Positions 1-5,536 of a stretch of DNA of 5,672 bases are shown here, piece after piece; within the stretch, counting starts at the first letter, position 1; each line of letters begins with the position of its first letter. Both the position numbers and the translations under genes were made by a program. The notes beneath the pieces were generated by a model. That model was not told the DNA's origin. It saw only the letters and a list, made by a program, of their open reading frames with translations, and searched no databases. The stretch is from positions 1 through 5,672 of the forward strand of contig JAESUA010000291.1 of NCBI GenBank assembly GCA_016763255.1. The letters are read 5' to 3'. The stretch is from Magnetovibrio sp. (GTDB lineage: Bacteria > Pseudomonadota > Alphaproteobacteria > Rhodospirillales > Magnetovibrionaceae).

Positions 1-699
1 AAGCTCGGCCTCAAAGCCGTGATTGTCGTGCCAGAGTGTAACAGTGCAGATATGAATCAAGCGATCGAGGCTTTAGGGGCCGAATTGATCGTTCATGGCG
101 AAGACTTTCAGGAGTCCTTGGAGTTTACGCGTAACCTGGCCGAGGAACGCAGCCTCTTTATGATTGGCCCGTTTGAAAAGCCGCTGATACGCGGCGTCGC
201 CACCTATGCGCTGGAATTTTTTGAACAAGCCGGAAACCTTGATGCCGTCTACGTGCCCATCGGCATGGGTTCGGGCATCTGTGGTTTGATCTCGGTGCGT
301 GATGCGTTGGGGCTGAAAACTGAAATTATTGGCGTGGTGGCGCAGGGTGCACCAGCTTATGCGCTGTCATTTGCCAAAGGCGAAGTGGTTTCAACCAACT
401 CAGCAGATACTATTGCTGGCGGTGTGGCGTGTCGGGTGCCAAGTCCCGAAGCCTTTGAGATCATCAAAAACGGCGCGGCCCGTGTGATCACCGTCAGCGA
501 TGATGAAATTCTCGATGCCATTGGCTACTACTTTATCGACACCCACAACATGTGCGAAGGCGCTGCGGCGACTCCGCTTGCGGGCCTGATGAAAGAAAAG
601 GACCAAATGGCGGGCAAAAAGGTCGGCCTGATCTTGTCCGGCGGCAACGTGGACCGCGATACCTTGGCCCAGGCACTTGAGAGAATGGGGCCTCAATAA
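1..699 (+). CDS. PLP-dependent threonine/serine dehydratase-like enzyme, 5' truncated
   Basis: The 3' part of a fold-type II PLP enzyme; the frame is open from base 1, so the start lies outside the window. About 232 residues are visible of a family that is usually near 320, and the N-terminal Schiff-base lysine is missing from view. Visible marks are the PLP phosphate-binding glycine loop GMGSG (nt 262-276), the EGAAAT segment (about nt 556-573) and the conserved SGGN near the C-terminus (nt 637-648). Family members deaminate L-threonine or L-serine to a 2-oxo acid and ammonia in the cytoplasm. There is no C-terminal ACT regulatory domain, so it looks like a short, catabolic-type or stand-alone enzyme rather than a feedback-regulated IlvA; this is inference. 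The loop is GMGSG rather than GGGGL, so related dehydratases with other hydroxyamino acid substrates cannot be excluded. It is the first visible gene of an operon, 15 nt before the AlaX gene. Confidence 0.88.
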   Translation, partial: KLGLKAVIVVPECNSADMNQAIEALGAELIVHGEDFQESLEFTRNLAEERSLFMIGPFEKPLIRGVATYALEFFEQAGNLDAVYVPIGMGSGICGLISVRDALGLKTEIIGVVAQGAPAYALSFAKGEVVSTNSADTIAGGVACRVPSPEAFEIIKNGAARVITVSDDEILDAIGYYFIDTHNMCEGAAATPLAGLMKEKDQMAGKKVGLILSGGNVDRDTLAQALERMGPQ

Positions 700-702
700 A
701 TT

Positions 703-707
703 GGGGA
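703..707 (+). promoter_or_regulatory. Ribosome binding site of the AlaX gene
   Basis: GGGGA lies 7 nt before the ATG at 715, inside the 15-nt gap after the dehydratase stop. It is the only purine-rich site there and supports the chosen start. Confidence 0.5.
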
Positions 708-714
708 CAGATAC

Positions 715-1413
715 ATGAGTGAAGAACTGTTTCGCGAAGATGCTTATCTGAAATCGTGTGAAGCCATCGTTACTGCGGTGAGTGAGGCGGGAATCGAGCT
801 GGACCGCACTGTATTTTACCCCAGCGGCGGTGGTCAGCCCGGCGATATCGGTGTGCTGCATGCCCCGAACGGTGATGTGGCCATTGTCGATACACGCAAA
901 GCTGACGGATCGATTCTTCATGTCCTGGCCGAGGGAGAAGCGCTTCCCAACGTTGGCGATAAGGTCAGCATTGAGCTGGACTGGCAGCGTCGTCACAAAC
1001 ACATGCGCATGCACACCGCGATGCACTTGTTGTGTTCGCTGGTCGAAGGTGATGTCACCGGTGGCCAAGTCGGTGCCAGCAAAAGCCGTTTGGATTTCAA
1101 CATTCCCCAAAAACCAGACAAAGAAGCGCTTGGCGCAGCGTTGATGAAAATCATCGAAGAAGACCATCCGGTGACGCACAGCTGGATCTCTGATGAAGAA
1201 CTGGACGCGCAACCAGACTTGGTGCGTACCATGTCGGTTCAACCACCGCGCGGGTCTGGGCGTATCCGCATCATCGATGTGCAAGGCGTGGACCTTCAAC
1301 CCTGTGGCGGAACCCATGTCAAAGCCACCGGCGAAATCGGTCGCGTGCGCATCGGCAAGATTGAAAACAAGGGCAAGCAAAACCGCCGTATCAACATTTT
1401 GTTCGACGAATGA
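715..1413 (+). CDS. Alanyl-tRNA editing protein, AlaX type (medium form)
   Basis: A 232-residue free-standing homologue of the editing domain of alanyl-tRNA synthetase. The zinc ligands are readable: HTAMH (H100 and H104) and CGGTH (C197 and H201), together with the GGGQP motif at residues 38-42 followed by D44. By family knowledge these proteins hydrolyse Ser-tRNA(Ala), and sometimes Gly-tRNA(Ala), in trans, protecting translation from serine-for-alanine errors in the cytoplasm. The length fits the medium AlaX-M class, with the N-terminal beta domain (about 1-90) plus the catalytic domain, and no C-terminal extension. It begins 15 nt after the dehydratase stop and its TGA overlaps the ATG of the next gene, so the three genes are probably co-transcribed. 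The neighbouring Ser/Thr dehydratase suggests a shared link to serine pools, which is inference. No damaged motif is seen. Confidence 0.93.
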   Translation: MSEELFREDAYLKSCEAIVTAVSEAGIELDRTVFYPSGGGQPGDIGVLHAPNGDVAIVDTRKADGSILHVLAEGEALPNVGDKVSIELDWQRRHKHMRMHTAMHLLCSLVEGDVTGGQVGASKSRLDFNIPQKPDKEALGAALMKIIEEDHPVTHSWISDEELDAQPDLVRTMSVQPPRGSGRIRIIDVQGVDLQPCGGTHVKATGEIGRVRIGKIENKGKQNRRINILFDE

Positions 1414-2240
1414 GCCAAAACACCATGAACAAGACCATCCCCCTGTACCAAGTCGATTCCTTTGCCACCGAAGTGTTCACCGGAAATCCCGCCGCGGTGT
1501 GTCCCACCGATGAATGGCTGTCAGTCGAGGTGATGCAAAAGTTGGCGATGGAAAACAATCTGTCCGAAACCGCCTACGTGGTACCGGACAAATCCGGTGT
1601 TGCAGATTTTGGATTGCGTTGGTTTACGCCCAAACTTGAAATGGATTTGTGCGGCCATGCGACGCTGGCCAGCGCGTGGGTTTTGTTCAATGAATTGAAC
1701 GTGGAAAAGGACAGCATCACCTTTTCGACCCAAGTCAGTGGCATCTTAACCGTTTCGCGGGGGAATGACGGCCTGTTGACTATGGATTTTCCCGTGTATG
1801 CCCCCAGACCCGCGCCTCATCACAAAATGCTGGAACAAGCCTTGGGTGGCCCGGCGTTGGAGTATTTGACCGCGCCCAATGGCATGAAGCTTGCCGTGCT
1901 GGGTTCGGTTGCGGCGGTGACAAACCTCAAACCCAACCTCAATGCGGTGGCCCAGATGGAAGGCCACGGACTGATCGTAACCGCCAAAGGGGAGGGGGAG
2001 TATGATTTTGTGTCACGCTTTTTTGCCCCCTTGGGCGGCATCGCCGAAGACCCCGTGACGGGGTCTGCTCACACCGTGTTGGCACCGTATTGGGCAAAAC
2101 GCTTGAAAAAAGAAACATTTCACGCTCGCCAAGTCTCCAAACGGGGAGGGGACGTGCACTGCGTGTTGGATGGCGAACGGGTTAAAATATCAGGCCATGG
2201 GGTTTTGTATATGAAAGGCCAGGCGCACTTGCCCGGCTAA
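1410..2240 (+). CDS. PhzF family isomerase-like protein
   Basis: A 276-residue protein (271 if the in-frame ATG at 1425 is used) of the PhzF/diaminopimelate-epimerase-like fold. Diagnostic motifs are QVDSFATEVFTGNPAAVC at residues 14-31, NLSETAYV with E53 at the position of the catalytic glutamate of PhzF, DLCGHAT at 79-85, and DPVTGSAH at 214-221. PhzF itself isomerises trans-2,3-dihydro-3-hydroxyanthranilate in phenazine synthesis. No other phenazine genes are present, and most genomic PhzF relatives have unknown substrates, so a phenazine role should not be assumed. The first ATG overlaps the AlaX stop as ATGA, which points to translational coupling. Neither ATG has a good Shine-Dalgarno sequence, so the exact start is uncertain. 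No strong terminator follows. Two half domains of similar fold, as usual in the family, fill the length. Confidence 0.9.
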   Translation: MSQNTMNKTIPLYQVDSFATEVFTGNPAAVCPTDEWLSVEVMQKLAMENNLSETAYVVPDKSGVADFGLRWFTPKLEMDLCGHATLASAWVLFNELNVEKDSITFSTQVSGILTVSRGNDGLLTMDFPVYAPRPAPHHKMLEQALGGPALEYLTAPNGMKLAVLGSVAAVTNLKPNLNAVAQMEGHGLIVTAKGEGEYDFVSRFFAPLGGIAEDPVTGSAHTVLAPYWAKRLKKETFHARQVSKRGGDVHCVLDGERVKISGHGVLYMKGQAHLPG

Positions 2241-2358
2241 ATTTATTCAGTGTGCATTCAGCTGCTTGGTGTCATACTTTTACATATGATAGGGTGCAAA
2301 AAATCGTAAACAAAAAAACAAGCGATTGTTGGCCCACACACCTGACTTGAGACAGTAT

Positions 2359-2868
2359 ATGCGCAACATTTTTGCTTTTAGCCTGCTTGCCTCTTTGTTC
2401 CTGTCCGTACCGGCGCAGGCAACGTTATTGGGTGATGATTCTCATATTCAACTCAAACACATTATGGCTTCGGTTCAGTCCAAGCCCGGTGGATACACCA
2501 CGAAAATTCGGCCGCTGACGCCGATCATGACGATTCCCAAGGCCGAGGATGTATCGTTTGTATGCCAGCGTGCACCGCGCGCGGCGGAAGCGATCTTGTA
2601 TTATTTTTCCAAATACCCGGCACCGGTCGATAAAAAACGTAAACTTGATATGAAAGCGCTGAAAAAGCAGGTCCGCAAAATTGCTGCTTACGTTAACAAA
2701 GCGATTGGCAGAAATGTCGTCAGCGAGGTTTACGTCGTTGAGGGGGGCAAATCCATGGGCCGTGGGGTGATGGCACGTTTGCCGTTTGCACGATCTCAAG
2801 GGTGTGGCCGTGTTATGGACGAGTACGAAGAACGCATGGGTGACCTGCTGGGTGGCAAAAAGAAATAA
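2359..2868 (+). CDS. Exported hypothetical protein, weakly FliL-like
   Basis: A 169-residue protein whose family I cannot name with certainty. The ATG at 2359 is chosen over an in-frame TTG at 2326. It gives a textbook signal peptide: MR, a hydrophobic core at 4-17, and an AQA cleavage site at residues 19-21. A TGAGA purine tract sits about 8 nt before the ATG. The mature part has two cysteines (69 and 149) that could form a disulphide in the periplasm, a helix with APRAAEAILYYF (72-83), a Lys-rich helix (92-107) and the stretch NKAIGRNVVSEVYVVEGG (113-130). The order of a helix after a P-R element, then a second helix, then a strand ending in VxEVYV recalls the C-terminal domain of FliL, but this is a weak, eye-level likeness. 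There is no flagellar gene nearby. It ends in a basic GGKKK tail. It lies 118 nt after the PhzF gene and 165 nt before the lipoprotein gene, so it may be transcribed on its own. Confidence 0.7.
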   Translation: MRNIFAFSLLASLFLSVPAQATLLGDDSHIQLKHIMASVQSKPGGYTTKIRPLTPIMTIPKAEDVSFVCQRAPRAAEAILYYFSKYPAPVDKKRKLDMKALKKQVRKIAAYVNKAIGRNVVSEVYVVEGGKSMGRGVMARLPFARSQGCGRVMDEYEERMGDLLGGKKK

Positions 2869-3020
2869 GCGCGCGCGCCACATACTTAAATTACTAGATT
2901 TAGTGAAAGACTCCATTAAGGATCACACGGTAGTGTTGTTCGATTGATTCGAATACGATTCCGGTGCGATTCGGCACGTGAGCTGTTGTGGCTCATGGTA
3001 CGGGGCGTCAGTTCCGGAAA

Positions 3021-3027
3021 AGGGGAG
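3021..3027 (+). promoter_or_regulatory. Ribosome binding site deciding the GTG start of the SPOR lipoprotein
   Basis: AGGGGAG lies 6 nt before a GTG at 3034. It is the strongest Shine-Dalgarno match in the window, and it places the start exactly where a lipoprotein signal peptide begins. It therefore overrules the longer in-frame starts at 2944 (TTG) and 2995 (ATG). Confidence 0.75.
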
Positions 3028-3033
3028 CCACTA

Positions 3034-4392
3034 GTGAACCGCACCAGCTTGCGCATTGCCATCGTCGCGTTGACCATGACCGGGATTTCCGGTTGTGGTG
3101 CAATTTCGGACAACACCGTGTTCGAACCGGATTTTTGGACCAACAAAGGCAGCGTCAATAATAATTCGGCTGAACTGGGCTTAGCTGAATTGTCCAAAGG
3201 CAATAATGTGCAGGCCCAGGCGAACTTCGAAAAAGCGTTACGCGCCAACCCCAGTGATATTCACGCCCTTTATGGCATGGCGGTGATGTACCAAAATACC
3301 GGGCAGCCCGCACGTGCGCGTCAACTCTATCAGACCATCTTGGCACTCGATCCACCGCCGAATGATGAACTTTTGGTGTGGGCGGGAAAACAGACACAGC
3401 CGATTGTCGATTTGGCCAACGTCAATATGCATCTGCTTGATAATGGTTTTGTGGTCCCTTTGCCGGGGCAACCCATGGTCGGCAGCCAAGCGCCAAGACT
3501 TTCCGCGGCTCCCATGGCGATGACGCCATCTTCGACCAGGTTGCGGCCGACTTATCGTGCGGCGCAACCGGCCTCGGCCATGTCCGGTCCGCCGCGGCCG
3601 ATGTTTAAGGAAACCGATCTCAACATTGTTGCGCGGTTCAACACCTTGCGGATTTTGTTGGATCAAGGGTTGATGACCCAGGATGAATTTGTTGGCCGCC
3701 GCAAAGTCAACGTCGGTGCCTTGTTGCCCATCACATCGCGACCGGCGGCCACCGGTTTGGATCGACCGGTGCCCACGGTAGAGCAAATATCTTCTCGTCT
3801 GCATGCCATTGGTCGCGCCCTGGAAATGCGCGCCCTCACGCCGGCGCAGCACACGGCAGAGCGTACGATGATCTTGGATGCCTTGATGCCGATGACCCCA
3901 TCATCCGTTGCCAACCCCGTGCCGCCGCCGAAAGGGTTGATGGAAGCGGCCGATGCGGTGCGCCGATTGGAAATGCTCAAGGCCGAAGATCTCATCACCT
4001 CAGATGAATACAGCCGTGAACGTGCGGCAATCGAATCTTCCATGCAGCCCGTTGCCCCGAAGGTGTCGGGAAATGTTGCTACAGCGAAGTCGCTAATCGC
4101 TGCTGCAAAGGCAACAAACAATTTAAGTGGCTTTCAGCCCGGCGTGCATTTGGCGTCGTATCGTCAAAAAAGATCCGCAAACCGTGGCTGGGCCGCATTG
4201 CAAAAACGCTTTGGCTCCGTACTGGGCGGTTTGGAACATCGAATCGAACGGGTTGACCTTGGCAATGGAAAAGGGGTGTTCTATCGCCTCAAGGCCGGTC
4301 CCTTGCCCAGCAACAATGCCGCCAAGGCTATGTGCCGCAAACTTAAGGCCAAGCGCCAGTATTGTGACCCCACCACCATCAACTTTGGTTGA
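3034..4392 (+). CDS. TPR / SHOCT-like repeat / SPOR-domain lipoprotein
   Basis: A 452-residue envelope lipoprotein starting at GTG. The signal peptide ends in the lipobox ISGC, with the lipidated cysteine at C21. Residues 46-73 and 77-107 form two TPR-like helical hairpins (LSKGNNVQAQANFEKALRANP, then a second ending TILALDP). A Pro/Ala/Met-rich linker spans about 140-192. Three SHOCT-like repeats with a period of 53-54 residues follow. They align at T215/T269/T322 and R223/R277/R330, with Gx[LI]xTxxE[FY] in repeat 1 and related forms in the others; repeat 2 is degenerate. The C-terminus (366-444) is a SPOR domain: GVHLASYR, then GKGVFYRLKAGP, then a final helix ending QYC. By family knowledge SPOR domains bind septal, denuded-glycan peptidoglycan, so a periplasmic, outer-membrane-anchored role in cell-wall or division-site organisation is inferred. 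The gene ends before a bidirectional terminator. Confidence 0.88.
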   Translation: MNRTSLRIAIVALTMTGISGCGAISDNTVFEPDFWTNKGSVNNNSAELGLAELSKGNNVQAQANFEKALRANPSDIHALYGMAVMYQNTGQPARARQLYQTILALDPPPNDELLVWAGKQTQPIVDLANVNMHLLDNGFVVPLPGQPMVGSQAPRLSAAPMAMTPSSTRLRPTYRAAQPASAMSGPPRPMFKETDLNIVARFNTLRILLDQGLMTQDEFVGRRKVNVGALLPITSRPAATGLDRPVPTVEQISSRLHAIGRALEMRALTPAQHTAERTMILDALMPMTPSSVANPVPPPKGLMEAADAVRRLEMLKAEDLITSDEYSRERAAIESSMQPVAPKVSGNVATAKSLIAAAKATNNLSGFQPGVHLASYRQKRSANRGWAALQKRFGSVLGGLEHRIERVDLGNGKGVFYRLKAGPLPSNNAAKAMCRKLKAKRQYCDPTTINFG

Positions 4393-4405
4393 GCTGATTT
4401 AGCAA

Positions 4406-4446
4406 AAACAAAAACGGCGCCGGAAATTCCGGCGCTGTTTTTGTTT
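4406..4446. terminator. Bidirectional rho-independent terminator between convergent genes
   Basis: A near-perfect palindrome centred on base 4426. The core GGCGCCGGAA pairs with TTCCGGCGCT through one G-U wobble, and flanking AACAAAAAC pairs with GTTTTTGTT. The plus-strand transcript ends in TTTTTGTTTG, while the minus-strand transcript meets the complement of the A tract at 4404-4414. This serves both the SPOR lipoprotein gene and the converging minus-strand gene, whose stop codons lie on either side. Confidence 0.92.
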
Positions 4447-4461
4447 GTCCGGGACCTGGTG

Positions 4462-4952
4462 TTAGTTCATCGTGGGGGCGGAACCGCCGCGGGGCGATAC
4501 GGTCAGCGTGATGCGTGATCCCGTAATGGAAGCTTTCTCAATCTGTATGGAAAGCACACGACCTTGGCGCTCATAGGTCAACACACTGACCGGTGCGCGC
4601 ACGGAGGTCACTTCCAGCCAGCCGAATCCCGTCAGTTCCTGTTTGTAGAAATCAAACATGGCATTGTTGCTGTGTCCCGAATCCAGACTCAATTGCCCAT
4701 ACCAGGTATCGCCGCTGCCAAAAATTAAGGTCCGCGAGTTGTCCATGTTGGCTTTGCTCGGCACGGGGATGTCGGGAATCGGTTGAATGCCTTTTGTGGC
4801 GTTTGCGTTGCACCCGCACCGCCGCTCTGTGCTTGGGCCGGCGCATCCATAGAATTGGAGGTTGGGGTAAGCCCCGTTCCTTGGGTGCAGGCTCCAAGTA
4901 TGAGGGCCGATGCCCCGACAATGAGCAGATTCGAATGCAATCTCTTTATCAT
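4462..4952 (-). pseudogene. Small lipoprotein gene split by a one-base frameshift
   Basis: Two overlapping minus-strand frames read as one protein. The first begins at ATG 4952-4950 with MIKRLHSNLLIVGASALILGAC, a lipoprotein signal whose lipobox is LGAC (C22). It continues with a Thr/Ser/Gln/Ala/Gly-rich linker and loses sense around 4775. The second frame carries the folded part, from DIPVPSKANMD through LIFGSGDTWYGQLSLD, MFDFYKQEL, GFGW, and LTYERQGRVLSIQI to a TAA at 4464-4462. Adding one base in the GGG at 4774-4776, or in the TTTT at 4793-4796, joins them into about 163 residues. I do not recognise a named family. The FYKQELxxFGW then YxRxGRxLxIxI pattern resembles small alpha/beta lipoprotein domains. 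Whether the break is a real mutation or a homopolymer sequencing error cannot be told. AGGGA lies about 12 nt before the ATG, which is rather far. The gene converges on the SPOR lipoprotein. Confidence 0.75.
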
Positions 4953-4979
4953 TTTCGTAATGGTTCCCTAAAAAGGATC

Positions 4980-5006
4980 AAAGTAGTGGAATTTCGTTGT
5001 CGTCAA
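4980..5006 (-). promoter_or_regulatory. Candidate promoter for the minus-strand lipoprotein gene
   Basis: On the minus strand, TTGACG (5006-5001) is a good -35 hexamer, followed after 15 nt by TACTTT (4985-4980) as a poor -10. The spacing is short and the -10 is weak, so this is only a candidate. It is the best TTGAC-type element in front of the ATG at 4952. Confidence 0.3.
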
Positions 5007-5047
5007 ACCTATATCATCATCGGGCCTTGGTCCACGCCCCCGAAGCC

Positions 5048-5076
5048 TTGTTTTACATAGGGTGTGGCGCTATAAT
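5048..5076 (+). promoter_or_regulatory. Candidate upstream plus-strand promoter with consensus TATAAT
   Basis: A perfect TATAAT (5071-5076) follows TTGTTT (5048-5053) at 17 nt. The -10 matches the sigma-70 consensus while the -35 matches only in TTG. It points toward the rRNA gene and could be a distal rrn promoter. Transcription would start near 5083, upstream of the inverted repeat at 5121-5150. Confidence 0.4.
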
Positions 5077-5120
5077 GATCGGCTCAGCAGGCCTGAATTA
5101 GACGCTGTATTCGAACAAAA

Positions 5121-5150
5121 TGAAAATTCCTGCACTTTTTGGAATTTTTA
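5121..5150. repeat. AT-rich inverted repeat just upstream of the rRNA promoter
   Basis: AAAATTCC (5123-5130) and GGAATTTT (5141-5148) are exact inverted copies separated by 10 nt, and two more outer pairs extend the arms (one is G-T). It ends 3 nt before the -35 hexamer at 5154, the place of an UP element or activator site. An AT-rich UP-like element, a protein-binding dyad, or a weak terminator for the upstream promoter are all possible. Confidence 0.5.
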
Positions 5151-5153
5151 GGT

Positions 5154-5182
5154 TTGACAAACCTCTCATGTGGGCCTAAAAA
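5154..5182 (+). promoter_or_regulatory. Probable main promoter of the rRNA operon
   Basis: A consensus -35 TTGACA (5154-5159), a 17-nt spacer and TAAAAA (5177-5182) as -10 are followed by a GC-rich discriminator (CCGGCC), the pattern expected of stringently controlled rrn promoters. AT-rich sequence lies directly upstream. Initiation would be near 5189, giving a leader of about 380 nt before 16S. The -35 is embedded in a perfect dyad, AGGTTT-GAC-AAACCT (5150-5164). Confidence 0.6.
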
Positions 5183-5190
5183 CCGGCCTG

Positions 5191-5249
5191 TCGCAACGAA
5201 CAACGTCACCCGGCGAATTGCTGGAGACACTGAGTTGGTTGCGGTTTTT
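5191..5249 (+). terminator. Terminator-like hairpin with U tract at the start of the rRNA leader
   Basis: CGCAAC (5192-5197) pairs with GTTGCG (5238-5243), CAAC (5201-5204) with GTTG (5234-5237), GTC (5205-5207) with GAC (5226-5228), and CCGGC (5210-5214) with GCTGG (5220-5224) around the loop GAATT. Small bulges separate the helices. TTTTT (5245-5249) follows one base after the stem. It could be an attenuator or simply a leader hairpin like the boxB stem that precedes boxA in other rrn operons. Confidence 0.4.
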
Positions 5250-5302
5250 AGTCCCTGGGTCTTCGGATCTGGCGAGCTGCAGACAAGCTTCTGCAGGGAC
5301 AT

Positions 5303-5314
5303 TGTTCTTTGACA
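5303..5314 (+). promoter_or_regulatory. boxA antitermination site
   Basis: TGTTCTTTGACA closely matches the E. coli rrn boxA TGCTCTTTAACA. In RNA this element loads NusB/NusE (S10) onto RNA polymerase so that the long untranslated rRNA transcript escapes Rho termination. Its position about 257 nt before 16S and after leader hairpins is as expected. Confidence 0.8.
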
Positions 5315-5536
5315 TTGTGGATGTTTTGGAAGAGATGCGCAGGCGGCGGTCATTTGGGTTTGAGCCCATACCGGAGCTGTTCGTAAGAACTTAAATGTGT
5401 ATCGTTCTTATAACTCAATTTGGGCCGATTTCGGTTGGCCTAGGTTGTGTACATATATGTAACGTTTGTGCATTTGTGGTGAGTAACTTCGGTTTCTTAT
5501 CATATCTGTCAATTTTGAGTAATTATGAGCAGGTCT

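Noticed and set aside
400..1380. A 326-codon open frame on the minus strand
   Set aside because: It is antisense to the dehydratase and AlaX genes, both of which carry intact catalytic motifs. The antisense protein shows no domain, and its openness follows from the codon bias of the sense strand.
1410..2240. Phenazine biosynthesis cluster
   Set aside because: Only a PhzF-like gene is present, with no phzA-E or phzG neighbours. PhzF homologues are widespread outside phenazine producers.
2217..2245. GCCAGGC/GCCCGGC hairpin at the end of the PhzF gene as a terminator
   Set aside because: The stem has a central mismatch, lies inside the coding end and is followed by TAAATTTATT rather than a T run.
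2262..2290. TATGAT (2285-2290) as a promoter for the exported protein
   Set aside because: The -10 is fair, but no -35 hexamer lies at 16-18 nt: CTGCTT is poor and TTGGTG is only 13 nt away. Too weak to annotate.
2326..2358. TTG at 2326 as an earlier start of the exported protein
   Set aside because: It would put MLAHTPDLRQY before an otherwise complete signal peptide. The ATG at 2359 has a better purine tract and a clean signal sequence.
2869..2876. GCGCGCGC alternating tract after the exported protein gene
   Set aside because: Eight bases of alternating purine-pyrimidine sequence are too short to argue for Z-DNA or a functional repeat.
2941..2973. Repeated CGATT/GATTC words before the SPOR lipoprotein
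   Set aside because: The copies are five bases long with uneven spacing (15 and 12 nt), so a repeat array or iteron is not supported.
2944..3033. TTG at 2944 or ATG at 2995 as start of the SPOR lipoprotein
   Set aside because: Both add a basic, Arg-rich extension before the lipoprotein signal. The GTG at 3034 has AGGGGAG at ideal spacing.
3238..3852. A 204-codon minus-strand open frame
   Set aside because: It lies wholly opposite the TPR/SPOR lipoprotein and is Arg/His/Gly-rich with no motif, as expected of a shadow frame.
5170..5394. A 74-codon open frame in the rRNA leader, and minus-strand frames at 5084-5369
   Set aside because: They overlap the promoter, hairpins and boxA of the rRNA operon. 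They have no ribosome binding site and no protein-like composition.
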